Position numbers and translations under genes: made by a program. Source: a virus. From it: 64,000 nt of DNA. Below, piece after piece: positions 37,314 to 46,973 of this stretch. Each line of letters starts with the position of its first letter. Position 1 is the first letter of the stretch. The stretch lies in the IMG/VR virus record IMGVR_UViG_3300022932_000015, positions 1-64,000 of that record. One strand, given 5' to 3'. Under the pieces are notes generated by a model that made no database searches, was not told the DNA's origin, and saw nothing but the letters and a program-made list of their open reading frames with translations.

Positions 37314-37914
37314 AGTTAGTTTTTGTAACTACTGTTAGATCTATATTTTCATTAGCTTCATCTAAATACTGTTCCCAGTTTCTTTGTTGTAAAAAAGTAG
37401 CAAATGCGGCTAAAAAAGGTAAGTCATTTGCTTTCTGTTTCTCTAAATAATATAGTTTAACACATCTTATAATTTTAGTATGTAATTCTAAATTTATAAT
37501 ACCATTTTTAATAATAGTAGATTTATAGAGCTTAATACATCTTTGTAAATCTCCATGTAATCTTCTAATACCCCCAGTCTTTGTAGGAACTTTGGAAGGA
37601 TAAGTATTTTTCAATTCAGAAAATAATTCATTAAATTCTACATTGTTATTTCTTATTACATCAAATAGAGAATTTCCTAATGGCGTTAATTTTATAGAGT
37701 CAAAGCTAATATCTATTATATTATCTACAATGATAAATCCTTTCTCATGTAATTTTGAAAAGATACCTGTCTCTATTCTTCCACAATTACTTGTATATTC
37801 CACTATTAATCTTTCTTTATTTTCATGTAGACAAGCTAATACAAAAAATTCTTCCAGTTTTAGCTTATGTTTAATCGCTATCTCAAAATCAATATTTAAT
37901 TTAAAATCTTCCAT
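37300..37914 (-). CDS. Hypothetical protein with winged-helix-like centre, 204 aa
   Basis: Not recognised. FSKLHEKGFIIVDN, followed by ISFDSIKLTPLG, resembles a winged-helix wing. It lies between the DnaB-like helicase (14-nt overlap) and the SF2 helicase (stop/start TAGATG), so a helper role such as helicase loading is possible but unproven. Confidence 0.55.
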   Translation of the reverse strand: MEDFKLNIDFEIAIKHKLKLEEFFVLACLHENKERLIVEYTSNCGRIETGIFSKLHEKGFIIVDNIIDISFDSIKLTPLGNSLFDVIRNNNVEFNELFSELKNTYPSKVPTKTGGIRRLHGDLQRCIKLYKSTIIKNGIINLELHTKIIRCVKLYYLEKQKANDLPFLAAFATFLQQRNWEQYLDEANENIDLTVVTKTNFDTI

Positions 37915-38997
37915 CTAATTTAGATAAGATATTTTTGTCTGATCAAAGCCCTCTAAAGCAGATTTAACCCATTGTTCGTCTATAGTGTTTTCATAACATA
38001 ATATATGAATAGTTGAACTATCATCAACACCAAGTCTTAAAAATCTTCCTATTTTTTGAGAACTTTGAACTTCATTACTATAAGCATGTAAGATTATGCC
38101 AACTCTTAAATTAGGTATATTAACTCCTTCATTTAATTGTTGAACAGTAGCTAACGTGTTTATAGCATCATCTTTAAACAGCTGTAGATTTCCTAAGGAA
38201 TCCTTGTTTTTTGAATGATAAGTATGATAACTTAATCTATCTGCCTGATCTTGAGTATTTGCAAATATTAGACACTTATCAGTTATCTGAGCAAGTAACT
38301 TTAAAGTCTTTAATTCCTTTGACCTAAAAGATTGAAGATTTTTCATTCTCATGATTCTCATCATCCTCAGTTCTACTGCAGTCTTTGCTTTTTCTACTCT
38401 TGAACACCAATAATCATAAGTACTCTTCTCTGAAGTATACCATACCTTATTATTCTTTTCCACTTTTATAGTTTTTTCAGCATTTAAAGGTAGATAATGA
38501 ACAATCATTTTATAATCATTCAAGATCTTGTCAGCAATTGCAGTATCAGTTTTATACTCATAAATTATTGGACAATATGTACTGATCATAATACCCTTCT
38601 GAGATTTCATAGATTTAGGTGGTGTACCTGTCAATCCCAATATTTTGCCCGAATATTTATTTAAAGACTGTTGATGAGAAAACAACAAATTATGCACCTC
38701 ATCAAAATAAATAATATCATATTGACTTAAGTCTTCTTTGTTAAGAGAACGGTAAGTACAATATGATATATTCTCGTTCAAATATTCAACTTTATAGTTT
38801 ATTATTTCATGTTTCCAAGCTTCAAAAATAGATAGGACTTTACCAACTACTAGATATTTAGCATCCTTTCTATAGTTATTAATCATATGTTTAATTCCTA
38901 ACAAAGTTTTACCAGTACCCATTGAAGAAGCAACTGTAGCTCTATGTAAAGGATCTAATAAGCCTAATATCTCATCCTGAATACTATCTTTAGTCAT
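37915..38997 (-). CDS. SF2 helicase
   Basis: A 360-residue helicase: Walker A SMGTGKT (25-31), DEVH box YFDEVHN (97-103), LGLTGTPPK (motif III, about 120-128) and late motif KIGRFLRLG (motif VI). Compact like the UvsW/phage DEAD-type enzymes that remodel forks and recombination intermediates. It ends with TAG, followed directly by the ATG of the next gene. Confidence 0.87.
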   Translation of the reverse strand: MTKDSIQDEILGLLDPLHRATVASSMGTGKTLLGIKHMINNYRKDAKYLVVGKVLSIFEAWKHEIINYKVEYLNENISYCTYRSLNKEDLSQYDIIYFDEVHNLLFSHQQSLNKYSGKILGLTGTPPKSMKSQKGIMISTYCPIIYEYKTDTAIADKILNDYKMIVHYLPLNAEKTIKVEKNNKVWYTSEKSTYDYWCSRVEKAKTAVELRMMRIMRMKNLQSFRSKELKTLKLLAQITDKCLIFANTQDQADRLSYHTYHSKNKDSLGNLQLFKDDAINTLATVQQLNEGVNIPNLRVGIILHAYSNEVQSSQKIGRFLRLGVDDSSTIHILCYENTIDEQWVKSALEGFDQTKISYLN

Positions 38998-39005
38998 AAT
39001 TTGTA

Positions 39006-39440
39006 CTATTTTACTTTTAAAAATAAATTATTTAACCAGTTATTTAAAACATCTGACGTAGGGTTAATAAGATGAATATATTTCCTAATATCGTTGTCAA
39101 GATACCATTTAACATATCCTTTACTAGTTCTTAGATCTATTCCTAATCCTGAAGCTTTATTCATTAACACTTCTGTTCCTGTATAATATAGCCATATATG
39201 TCTACCATTATTTTTAGTTGGATATCCAAAATGAGTTTTAAGCTCTTCACTAATATTGCTAGGAATATTACTAAATCCATCTATCTCACCATGTTTATCA
39301 ATATCCAATATAACATATGGATCATGGGGACAGATTGCCAGTCCATATCCTTCAGGAACATCTCCTTCAAAATATATCTCATCTGGAACCATACTCCATT
39401 TAACAGTAGGTTTTTTGTCTCTTAACAAAAAAGATTTCAT
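39006..39440 (-). CDS. Small PriPol-like (primase-polymerase) domain protein
   Basis: A 144-residue protein with VILDIDKHGEID (about 46-57), like the catalytic DxD of bifunctional primase-polymerases, followed by NGRHIWLYY, like the 'gg.H.y' element, and LGIDLRTSKGYV, like the 'giDir...g.v' element. The C-terminal part of a typical Prim-Pol is short here. It would be a second primase type beside the TOPRIM primase. Confidence 0.75.
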   Translation of the reverse strand: MKSFLLRDKKPTVKWSMVPDEIYFEGDVPEGYGLAICPHDPYVILDIDKHGEIDGFSNIPSNISEELKTHFGYPTKNNGRHIWLYYTGTEVLMNKASGLGIDLRTSKGYVKWYLDNDIRKYIHLINPTSDVLNNWLNNLFLKVK

Positions 39441-39691
39441 TAGAATATATATGCTTTTTTTGCTGCTGCAGTAGTCCAGAACTTCTTATATTTTCTATCT
39501 TCACAATATCTATATAATCTATCTATTTCCTGTCCTAAAAATGAATCGTTAACTATTTCTTTAGACAATTCTTCTTTTAATTTATCTTTACTCAATCCTA
39601 AATGTTGAGCATATCCAATTAGGATCACAATTGATGAGTTTCTTTCACCTTCTTCAAAAGTTATATTATTATCTTCTATGAATTTTCTCAT
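39440..39691 (-). CDS. Hypothetical protein, 83 aa
   Basis: Not recognised. All-helical by composition, with an aromatic and basic C terminus. The stop of this gene overlaps the start of the PriPol-like gene by 1 nt. Confidence 0.55.
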   Translation of the reverse strand: MRKFIEDNNITFEEGERNSSIVILIGYAQHLGLSKDKLKEELSKEIVNDSFLGQEIDRLYRYCEDRKYKKFWTTAAAKKAYIF

Positions 39692-39693
39692 GT

Positions 39694-39876
39694 TTAAATA
39701 TTTGAATATGGGTTAGCTAAAATCCATTGGTTTAATTCTTCTCTAGAACTAAACCCTAAACCCTGAAAATCTCCTTGACCTACTTTACTCCAGGTCTCTT
39801 TATTATTAAGGAGATTATTCTTAGGATCACTTTTCATATTCCGCAACTCATTTAATAAGTTATCAATTTCACTCAT
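39694..39876 (-). CDS. Hypothetical protein, 60 aa
   Basis: Not recognised. Acidic N-terminal helix followed by a loop region. Tight packing on both sides (2-nt gap and 1-nt overlap) supports it. Confidence 0.5.
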   Translation of the reverse strand: MSEIDNLLNELRNMKSDPKNNLLNNKETWSKVGQGDFQGLGFSSREELNQWILANPYSNI

Positions 39877-40613
39877 TATATTAATGTTTTTAATGTTAAC
39901 AATTCTTCAGGTGTTATTTTTTGGTCTCTCTTCCAAACTTGAAGTATTTTTAGTACTACTTCAAATTGCTCAATAGTATCATTAAAAAACTTACTACCCT
40001 TTTCTGTCTTATAATAATTTTCAGTCTTAATTATCTCTTCAATAATTTCAATATACTTATCTGTAACAGAAGATAAATTATATCCTCTGCCAGTATATTT
40101 AATAACTCTTTCAAACTGTCTGAGTAGTCTTTTTGTACTCCAGAAATCTGCCTTATAAAAGTAAGGATTCCACTTGTTCCAAGTTCCTTCTAAATCGGAA
40201 GTCTCTCTTAGAGAAAGTACTTTACCTGTTTTAATATCATAAGCAGTAGTTATAATGTCTAAGTCAAAGTTAGAAATTACATCAAAACAGTTCTTTTGGT
40301 ACTGTTTAAATATAACATTTACATCAACTAATAGATTATATTTAAATTTAATTGTGATTAATCCTAATTGTTCTAAAGAGGATCTATCGCTATTAATATA
40401 ATCTTCAAATTTATGTTTCTCTAAAGGATCTAGAATGGTAAACATTAGATTATAATGCATGAAAAAAAGTATCTTGTTAAAGCTACTCTTATCATATACA
40501 AATAAATCAATGTCCTGCCCCTCAAAATAATCTAATAAACAACTTCCTGTAATACAACCATTTATTTCTTGTTTCTTTAAAAGAGTTATTGCATTATTTA
40601 TTTGTTCTTTCAT
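39876..40613 (-). CDS. Nucleotidyltransferase-fold protein
   Basis: A 245-residue protein with GSCLLDYFEGQDIDLFVYD (about 22-40), the GS...DxD signature of polymerase-beta nucleotidyltransferases, and a second acidic strand LLVDVNVIF. The C-terminal half is helical. It could modify RNA, DNA or protein with nucleotides; the target is unknown. Confidence 0.75.
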   Translation of the reverse strand: MKEQINNAITLLKKQEINGCITGSCLLDYFEGQDIDLFVYDKSSFNKILFFMHYNLMFTILDPLEKHKFEDYINSDRSSLEQLGLITIKFKYNLLVDVNVIFKQYQKNCFDVISNFDLDIITTAYDIKTGKVLSLRETSDLEGTWNKWNPYFYKADFWSTKRLLRQFERVIKYTGRGYNLSSVTDKYIEIIEEIIKTENYYKTEKGSKFFNDTIEQFEVVLKILQVWKRDQKITPEELLTLKTLI

Positions 40614-40653
40614 TTAGTTTTTTTAAAATATTTAATAACTTATAGTATACCCG

Positions 40654-40718
40654 CAGTCTACACCTGAATATCAGGACTGTACTACCTATTTAATCCCTCG
40701 GATAGGGGAATTATTAAA
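40654..40718 (-). terminator. Hairpin cluster after the 163-aa gene
   Basis: The interval between the 163-aa gene and the nucleotidyltransferase gene holds a short hairpin (CCTGA/TCAGG, about 40663-40675) and a second imperfect stem (40691-40698 with 40704-40713). Probably a terminator and leader structure. Confidence 0.4.
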
Positions 40719-40724
40719 TTGTTT

Positions 40725-41216
40725 TTATTTTAGTTTTTCAGCATTGATTTTAACAGCAGCTAAAATAGTTTCAACACTATAAATAGCATCTAACTTCACT
40801 AAAGCTTCTGAGAAATAATCACCTACATTTTCAATGGCATCAATTATATCAAATTGATTCATTAATTTATTGATTTTTTCAATTTCACCTTTGTTATCTT
40901 CAAATTTTACATAATCTAAAGCAAATTGAACTAATTCATCATTAATTTTACTTGTAGGTTTTTCAGGTACTTTAACATACTCTTTTACATTCTTAGCATT
41001 AATTCCAGCTAATACAGAAGCCTTGATTTCTTCTAAATTATCTATTTTCTCACATTTAAATGTTTTATCTTTGATAGCTTCCGCCAACTTTACAACATAT
41101 TCTGCTGATTTCTGTTGTTGTACAAACTCTCCATGATATACAGGTTTTTTAGTTGCTTTACTAATTAAGTAACCTGCAGGATTTAATTCTAATTCTGTTG
41201 CTTTTAAAAATTCCAT
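40725..41216 (-). CDS. Hypothetical protein, 163 aa
   Basis: Not recognised. The N terminus contains GYLISKATKKPVYHGEF, which resembles the DRATKLPIY segment of the 57708 gene; the two may share a short module. The remainder is helical. It is the last gene of the MoxR/VWA group before a hairpin. Confidence 0.55.
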   Translation of the reverse strand: MEFLKATELELNPAGYLISKATKKPVYHGEFVQQQKSAEYVVKLAEAIKDKTFKCEKIDNLEEIKASVLAGINAKNVKEYVKVPEKPTSKINDELVQFALDYVKFEDNKGEIEKINKLMNQFDIIDAIENVGDYFSEALVKLDAIYSVETILAAVKINAEKLK

Positions 41217-41249
41217 TTGTTTTTCGGTTTTTTGGTTTATATTTGATTT

Positions 41250-42188
41250 TTATGTATTTATTGTATTTATCCAGTCTTTTACCTTATGTGTCTCCTTAGG
41301 ATCAAAACATCTAGCATAACCTGTGATATTATCACTAGTTTTCTGGGTATGTAAAGAGTATAATGTTTCCACTTTAAAGTTACATAATTTGTCTTCTTTC
41401 TCTACTCCAGGACTATCATCATCTCCAAAAGATATAACTGTATTGTATTCTTTATACTTGCCAATTATTTCTTTGAACATTATGCTTTCATTTGAATATC
41501 CAGATAATCTTGCTATTTCTATTATATCAGAAGTAGGTACATCCTCATAATCTATAAGTACACTCTTACCACTAGTTATTAAGATATCAGCAAAGAATTT
41601 CTTTGACATTAATTTTGCTAAATTGGTAATAGATACTACTATAGATTTTGGTATAGAACCAGAAACATCTAATATCAACAAATTTTTCATGTTGTGTTTG
41701 ACATTACCATATCCAATATTTAATCCTAACTGTTTGTTAAAGGCTAATGGATCAAATTGGACTTCATCAATGATATTGGTTTGTATAGCAGATTTTAAAT
41801 CTTCTAGCCATTTTGGCAATATTTTAAGATCTGATAATTTATCAAAATCTACAAAATACTGGTCTTCAACAAACTCATCCATTGTTATTTCAGGCCTATC
41901 TCCTCCCCCTTCACCATAAATACCACCTGAATGTAATTTATAATTTTTGATACCATTAATATTGTATCCTATACGCTTAAGACAATCTAACCACTTTACT
42001 GGAATACCAGTCCTCTGGCACGATTTATATAAAATTTGGAATTCTAAGAATATAGTAATAAAACTTAATTCTGATTTGGTACCTATAATATAAGGTAGTC
42101 CTTTTGGAAGTTTTTCAAAATCTTCCTTATCTTCAACTAAGAATATCGGAGGTAACTCGACTTTTCTGCTTATAATTTTTGTTATCAT
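41250..42188 (-). CDS. VWA-domain protein (metallopeptidase-like, DUF2201 type)
   Basis: A 312-residue protein. LLILDVSGSIPKS (about 171-182) is a MIDAS motif (DxSGS, 174-178), and a Gly-rich loop GGIYGEGGGDRPE precedes it. These proteins usually pair with a MoxR AAA+ ATPase; that gene overlaps this one by 56 nt upstream. The pair may act as a chaperone that assembles or remodels a complex. Confidence 0.8.
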   Translation of the reverse strand: MITKIISRKVELPPIFLVEDKEDFEKLPKGLPYIIGTKSELSFITIFLEFQILYKSCQRTGIPVKWLDCLKRIGYNINGIKNYKLHSGGIYGEGGGDRPEITMDEFVEDQYFVDFDKLSDLKILPKWLEDLKSAIQTNIIDEVQFDPLAFNKQLGLNIGYGNVKHNMKNLLILDVSGSIPKSIVVSITNLAKLMSKKFFADILITSGKSVLIDYEDVPTSDIIEIARLSGYSNESIMFKEIIGKYKEYNTVISFGDDDSPGVEKEDKLCNFKVETLYSLHTQKTSDNITGYARCFDPKETHKVKDWINTINT

Positions 42189-43194
42189 CTTTTATGATTA
42201 ATTTTAATAGACTTAAATATGGAACTTCTTCTCCTTTTTTGATGTTTAATTGTAATATATCCATTGGAGCTTTTATTTCTTTACTAAGATAAGGCATAAG
42301 CAGATCACTATAAGGACTTTCCAAGTCACAACCTATTTGATTTATTGCTTTTTCAATACTTCTTGGAGTTACAAAATCCCATTCATTTTGTTCAAACTTT
42401 TCTTTAGTTATTAATAAAGACAGATTATTTGAAATTGATTCAGGCATTCCATATCTATTTTTTAATAGTTTCTGAAACTCAGTACTGTTGAATTTTAAAT
42501 CATATCTGATAAACCTTTCTTTGATCTGTGGAGTTAAATTAATTAGTCCTTGAGGATTAGAAGCAGCAACAATCATAACATCAGCCAATCTTTTACCAGA
42601 AGGTAACATTCTATCTTCTAATAAATTTAACACAGCATCTAAAGTTTGTTTTAATGTTCCATTGAACACTTCATCAAAGAATAGTACATCTCCATCATTT
42701 AAGGAATTCAGCTCATGACTATCATATACAACTAACTTCCCAGTATTTACATCTGGCATTACCATTCCAACTACTTCGTTAGGCATTCTTTGACTCAAAG
42801 TTATCTTCACTATTTTAACATTTTTGTCCTCCACAAATTTCTTGATTATTGTAGTCTTTCCTATTCCAGGATTTGACATAAATAATGGGACTGTTTTTCT
42901 CCTTAGTATAGGATTATCATATGTTTTATTCAAAACATCAAGCATTAATTCTTCCATTCCTTTGTTTTCTTGTTTTATTTTAATATTCTTTGAAATAGCC
43001 CATTCGTGAAACGTAAATATTTTATAACTTTCACTAATATAAAAGTCTATTGCACTATACCCTGATCCAGCTAGATTTATACATGATCTTTCCTTATAAA
43101 CTTCCTAGGAAGCATTGTCATACCATGTAGATCCTAGTATTTCTGAAACTTTATCCCACTCTTCTTGTGTTTCGCATTTTACTACTTCATTCAT
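42133..43194 (-). CDS. MoxR-type AAA+ ATPase, possibly extended through an in-frame TAG
   Basis: From ATG at 42957 there are 274 residues: Walker A NPGIGKTT (29-36), Walker B VLFFDEVFNG (91-100), sensor-like MIVAASNPQG. This is the MoxR family, partner of the VWA gene downstream. The same frame stays open upstream to an ATG at 43194, interrupted by one TAG at 43105-43107. The upstream part looks coding: SCINLAGSGYSAIDFY, followed by YKIFTFHEW, is a recurring phage module. The extension may be read through, or be a separate, broken small gene. Confidence 0.72.
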
Positions 43195-43509
43195 TTATCT
43201 TACACCTATTCTGGTTAAAAAATCTACTAAATAACTAAGATCCTCATCACTATAGTCAGGTTCTTTTATTTTTGTTACATTATATGGTTTGCCAATTCTA
43301 TCATATTCAAATACTTCATTATTTGTAGCATATCTCCAATTATTTTCATTATTCCAGCTAATTTGTGGAAAACCATTAGTACTACTACCTGCTATGTCTA
43401 ACAAAGGTCTAATATGACTAAAATCTTCACGTTGTTTGTATACATAATTCCTTTTAAAATTAATTGATTCGTCATTCAGTACGACTATATATTCATTTTT
43501 CTTAAACAT
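43195..43509 (-). CDS. Hypothetical protein, 104 aa
   Basis: Not recognised. Rich in Asn and Tyr with SYLVDFLTRIGVR at the C terminus. It ends directly beside the start of the frame carrying the in-frame TAG and lies just downstream of the DNA polymerase gene. Confidence 0.55.
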   Translation of the reverse strand: MFKKNEYIVVLNDESINFKRNYVYKQREDFSHIRPLLDIAGSSTNGFPQISWNNENNWRYATNNEVFEYDRIGKPYNVTKIKEPDYSDEDLSYLVDFLTRIGVR

Positions 43510-43515
43510 TATTTT

Positions 43516-45411
43516 TTATTTAGTCCATGAGTCACTTATTGTTATATCACTTAATACTGGTACATTTGTTATAATTTCTCTACCAGCTGATTCCATTATT
43601 TCCTTTTGTATTTTAGCCCATTCATCAACATAGGATTCTTCAACCTCACAATCTATTTGATCATGTACAGTCATGACTATAAATACTTTATCTTGTAATC
43701 TGTTAGCTTTAATATAATCTCTTAGTAATACTAAAGCTCTCTTGGTCATCTGACCTCCACTAGCTTGGATTGGGGTATTCATTGAAGCTCTTTCAATAAC
43801 TCCTATTTCCTTAAAATCCATATCTTGCTTTACAGGTTTCCAATTTGGGAAGTATCTAATGATCTTATATGGAGCAAAACTCCTTATATAACCCTTTTCT
43901 ACACCATAATTCTTACATGATACTAAAAAACTGTTAAGCTTAGCTGTAGCCTTAAAATAGTTCTTAATAATCATATCAGCAGCATCTATACTAATAGATA
44001 AGGTATCAGCGAGCTTATACTTGGACATACCATAGACTAAGCCAAAGTTTACAGTTTTAGCAGCATCTCTATAGCTTTTACCTCTAAGATAGTCTGGTTT
44101 ATTTCTAACTTCTTCTAATGATACATTGAATACCATTGAGGCTACATTAGAATGTAAATCCTCTCCTTTATTAAATGCATCTACCCAAAGAGGTTCCTCA
44201 CTACCAAAAGCCGTGAGTCTTAACTCTTGTCCAGAAAAATCGCAGCTTACCATTTTAAATCCTGATCTAGGCACAAAGCAATTTCTATATTCTATTTTAG
44301 CTGGAATATTCTGCATATTAGGAGTTTTATCTCTTTTACTACCAGAGCTAACTCTTGTAGTGTCTAATATCTGCCAAAAACTAGTATGAATCCTATTTGT
44401 TGTAGGATTTATATATTTTAGAAATTTTCTGCCATAAGTTGTAACAAGTTTTGCTTGTTTCTTATAATCTATGAATTTTTTGATTAGAGGATAATCATTT
44501 TGATATTTAGTCAAAAATCTCTCATTAGTACTATCCAAATCCAATCCTAAGTCTTTGAATACTTTATTCATCTGAGTAGGACTGGACCACTTTATATCAA
44601 CATTTCTACTATGCTCAAAACCTTCTTCAAATCCAGCAAATAAATTACCTTGGACCTTGGTCTTAATATACTTATCTAGACTAGGAATACTTCTAATAAA
44701 ATCATCTAATTCTTCCTCATATTGTATGGTATTTAAATTGGCTTTTTCTGCTAATTCTAGCCAAGCTTCTGAATTAAAACCCATACCATTGTATTCAATG
44801 TCACCTAGAGCTAGACATGCTTTGAATTCGTTATCTACCCATTCTTCAATATCTAAAGATTGTATTAAAGCATATTGTTTCGTCCTAATTTCTGTAAGAC
44901 ACTCAACATCCCCTATACCATAGACTATTTGCTGTTCTGTAAAGGGATTACCATTTAAACTAGTAAACTGATTTCTAACAGATTTATCAAGTTTATGATC
45001 CGTGTATTTTTCTGCTAGTTTATCTAGAGATAGTCCTCTATTCTCTAGCCCATTAGTAATACAACATTCTGCTAATAGTGTATCATAGATGTTATCAAGC
45101 TCAATTCCATGGAACTTTAAAAATTTGTAATCAAATTTTAAGTTTTGACCAACCACTAGTTTTTTGCTCAATATAGATTTAAGAGGTAATATATCAACAC
45201 TTCTTACATCAAATACATAAGAAACATTCTCATGATTCAATTGAAGCATGACTATACGATTTTTAAAGTCAAAGAATCCTTCAGTCTCAGTATCAAGATT
45301 TACATAAGATACATTTTGTAGCCAATTTAGACATTCATCTATACTACTAATAGTATAAAGTGAACTTTTAATAAGTTCTGCATTTCCCACAAAATATACT
45401 TTGCTTTCCAT
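43516..45411 (-). CDS. polA: DNA polymerase, family A
   Basis: A 631-residue polymerase with an N-terminal 3'-5' exonuclease (VNLDTETEGF, Asp40 and Glu42) and a polymerase domain: motif A CDFSGQELR (about 388-397), motif B KTVNFGLVYG (about 452-461) and motif C VHDQIDCE (about 584-591). Motif C has Gln where HDE is usual. No 5'-3' exonuclease domain; the FEN-like gene at 30114 may replace it. It is the replicative polymerase of this phage; some crAss-like phages use family B instead. Confidence 0.93.
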   Translation of the reverse strand: MESKVYFVGNAELIKSSLYTISSIDECLNWLQNVSYVNLDTETEGFFDFKNRIVMLQLNHENVSYVFDVRSVDILPLKSILSKKLVVGQNLKFDYKFLKFHGIELDNIYDTLLAECCITNGLENRGLSLDKLAEKYTDHKLDKSVRNQFTSLNGNPFTEQQIVYGIGDVECLTEIRTKQYALIQSLDIEEWVDNEFKACLALGDIEYNGMGFNSEAWLELAEKANLNTIQYEEELDDFIRSIPSLDKYIKTKVQGNLFAGFEEGFEHSRNVDIKWSSPTQMNKVFKDLGLDLDSTNERFLTKYQNDYPLIKKFIDYKKQAKLVTTYGRKFLKYINPTTNRIHTSFWQILDTTRVSSGSKRDKTPNMQNIPAKIEYRNCFVPRSGFKMVSCDFSGQELRLTAFGSEEPLWVDAFNKGEDLHSNVASMVFNVSLEEVRNKPDYLRGKSYRDAAKTVNFGLVYGMSKYKLADTLSISIDAADMIIKNYFKATAKLNSFLVSCKNYGVEKGYIRSFAPYKIIRYFPNWKPVKQDMDFKEIGVIERASMNTPIQASGGQMTKRALVLLRDYIKANRLQDKVFIVMTVHDQIDCEVEESYVDEWAKIQKEIMESAGREIITNVPVLSDITISDSWTK

Positions 45412-45648
45412 CTACTCTTTTGTTTCAAATTCTATCAACAGATCAGTGTAGCCTTGCATTAACAGATTCTGGAATAAAATATCCAAAAACTGTTCACCAC
45501 ATTGAACGTTAACATTTATTATTACTGTATCCTTTTCTTTATTATACTTTCCTATTGGATTACTCTCTACTATTCCAATTAAATATTCTTTATAAGGATC
45601 AAATCTAGAGTTTATATTCTGTAATATTTTAATGTTTGAATTTCTCAA
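45412..45648 (-). CDS. Hypothetical protein, 78 aa
   Basis: Not recognised. Beta strands (TVIINVNVQCGEQFL) and a helical end. It stops with TAG directly followed by the ATG of polA, so translation is probably coupled. Confidence 0.55.
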   Translation of the reverse strand: MRNSNIKILQNINSRFDPYKEYLIGIVESNPIGKYNKEKDTVIINVNVQCGEQFLDILFQNLLMQGYTDLLIEFETKE

Positions 45649-45661
45649 TTTATTTCTAATA

Positions 45662-45690
45662 AAAAATCCCAGAAATTTTCCAGGATTTTT
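45662..45690 (-). terminator. Rho-independent terminator
   Basis: An 8-bp stem (AAAAATCC/GGATTTTT, 45662-45669 with 45683-45690) ends in a U-run on the minus strand. It separates the 45713 operon from the polymerase operon. Confidence 0.7.
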
Positions 45691-45712
45691 GTTATTATTG
45701 CTTTTTGTTGTA

Positions 45713-46561
45713 TTAATTAAATTTTTGATTTACAACTAATTCATCACTTGCTTCTTGCCCCCAAGCTGTTACTACTAAGTAATGTTTTTTATTTTCGTAA
45801 AATACTGGAAATAATACAACAGGATCAGGAATATGGATTTTAGATATTTTAACACCTTCAACTTCATATCCTTCCATGTTAAAATCTTTAACTGGGGCTG
45901 CTATTTCTAAAGGAGATTTATCATATATTTCATTTATATAATAACTATGAGTGTGATAATTATTTTTACTTCTTTCAATAGATATTTCTTTACTAGTATT
46001 AAATAAATATAACTTTCTAGAAATGCTATTATTTGTTATTCTATTTCTCCCATATAAAGATATTACCTCTTCTTTATGATAATAACAAGCATCTTCTTCA
46101 TCTACTTTAAAATTACTAATATCTTTAAGATTTTTATCAGGTACAGTACCCTCATATCTATCTACTGGACCATATACCAAATTATATTTATTACATATTT
46201 TGATTACTGATTCCTCAGTTATAAATTTGTACAATGGATACTTTTGAGTAAAATAATTAATAGCCCTGTTTAGTTCTTTTTTAGATTTATTTTCGTTATT
46301 AATAGTATTTAATCTTTGAATTTCTAAATCTGCATCTTTACATTCTTTTGTATTAGTAAATCCCAAATCTCTTAATTTTTTAGATTTATCTATTAAATCT
46401 TGTAATTCAGTTTCATTAGATTTTAATATTTTGGATTCTGCTAATAACTTATCAACTTCAGAATTAAAAGATTCATGAATCTCATCAATTATTTCATTGA
46501 TCGTTTTGTTTTTAGTTATTACTTTATCCTCTTTTACCTGTTTTTCAAAAATTTTCCACAT
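45713..46561 (-). CDS. Hypothetical coiled-coil protein, about 282 aa
   Basis: Not recognised. The ATG at 46561 (MWKIFEKQ) is preferred, because an earlier ATG at 46615 would overlap the upstream gene. Residues about 20-120 form a coiled coil rich in Lys, Glu and Asn; the C-terminal part is beta-rich with HIPDPVVLFPVFYENKKHYLVV. The C terminus may be a globular enzyme-like domain of the kind found in Bacteroidota. Confidence 0.6.
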   Translation of the reverse strand: MWKIFEKQVKEDKVITKNKTINEIIDEIHESFNSEVDKLLAESKILKSNETELQDLIDKSKKLRDLGFTNTKECKDADLEIQRLNTINNENKSKKELNRAINYFTQKYPLYKFITEESVIKICNKYNLVYGPVDRYEGTVPDKNLKDISNFKVDEEDACYYHKEEVISLYGRNRITNNSISRKLYLFNTSKEISIERSKNNYHTHSYYINEIYDKSPLEIAAPVKDFNMEGYEVEGVKISKIHIPDPVVLFPVFYENKKHYLVVTAWGQEASDELVVNQKFN

Positions 46562-46583
46562 AATTTGCTTTTTTAAATCCACA

Positions 46584-46973
46584 TTAACTTGTCTGATACT
46601 TATCATTATCATCACCTAAAAAATATCTAGCTCCCTTGGGTATTACCATTTTTACTACCCTAAGTTCCGATACCTTACTACGAATTCTGAGGTATTCAGC
46701 AGCATCCTTAGTGATAAAAGCATGCAATCCGTCGTTTATATTAATCTTATAAACTCCCCACCAAAATGAATGCACCCCTATATCAAATGGCTTTTTCTTG
46801 TTAGTTTGGTAATATAAGAATCCCTTGTGATATTTGAAACCTTGATAGGGAGACTTATTATCCTTGTCTAAGACTTTATATACAACTCTATCTCTTCCAG
46901 CTATTTTTGGATTTTTAGTATATTCAATAGCTGTACTTTCATTGTTAAATTCTTTATCTACTGTTAAACACAT
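46584..46973 (-). CDS. Hypothetical protein, 129 aa
   Basis: Not recognised. Contains VHSFWWGVYKI, DGLHAFITKDAA, and a C-terminal VVKMVIPKGARYFLGDD, a recurrent 'g.hafl..e.A.......v.ecviPkGa.Y..G' arrangement of uncharacterised phage proteins (DUF7666-like). Confidence 0.6.
   Translation of the reverse strand: MCLTVDKEFNNESTAIEYTKNPKIAGRDRVVYKVLDKDNKSPYQGFKYHKGFLYYQTNKKKPFDIGVHSFWWGVYKININDGLHAFITKDAAEYLRIRSKVSELRVVKMVIPKGARYFLGDDNDKYQTS

Noticed and set aside
37300-38997. Fusion of the SF2 helicase with the next protein by reading its TAG stop
   Set aside because: TAG followed at once by ATG is a common coupled junction, repeated before polA; two separate proteins are simpler.
41216-41245. 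Promoter-like TTTG ... TATATTTG on the plus strand
   Set aside because: Spacing is 18 nt, it faces against all nearby genes, and such strings arise easily in AT-rich DNA.
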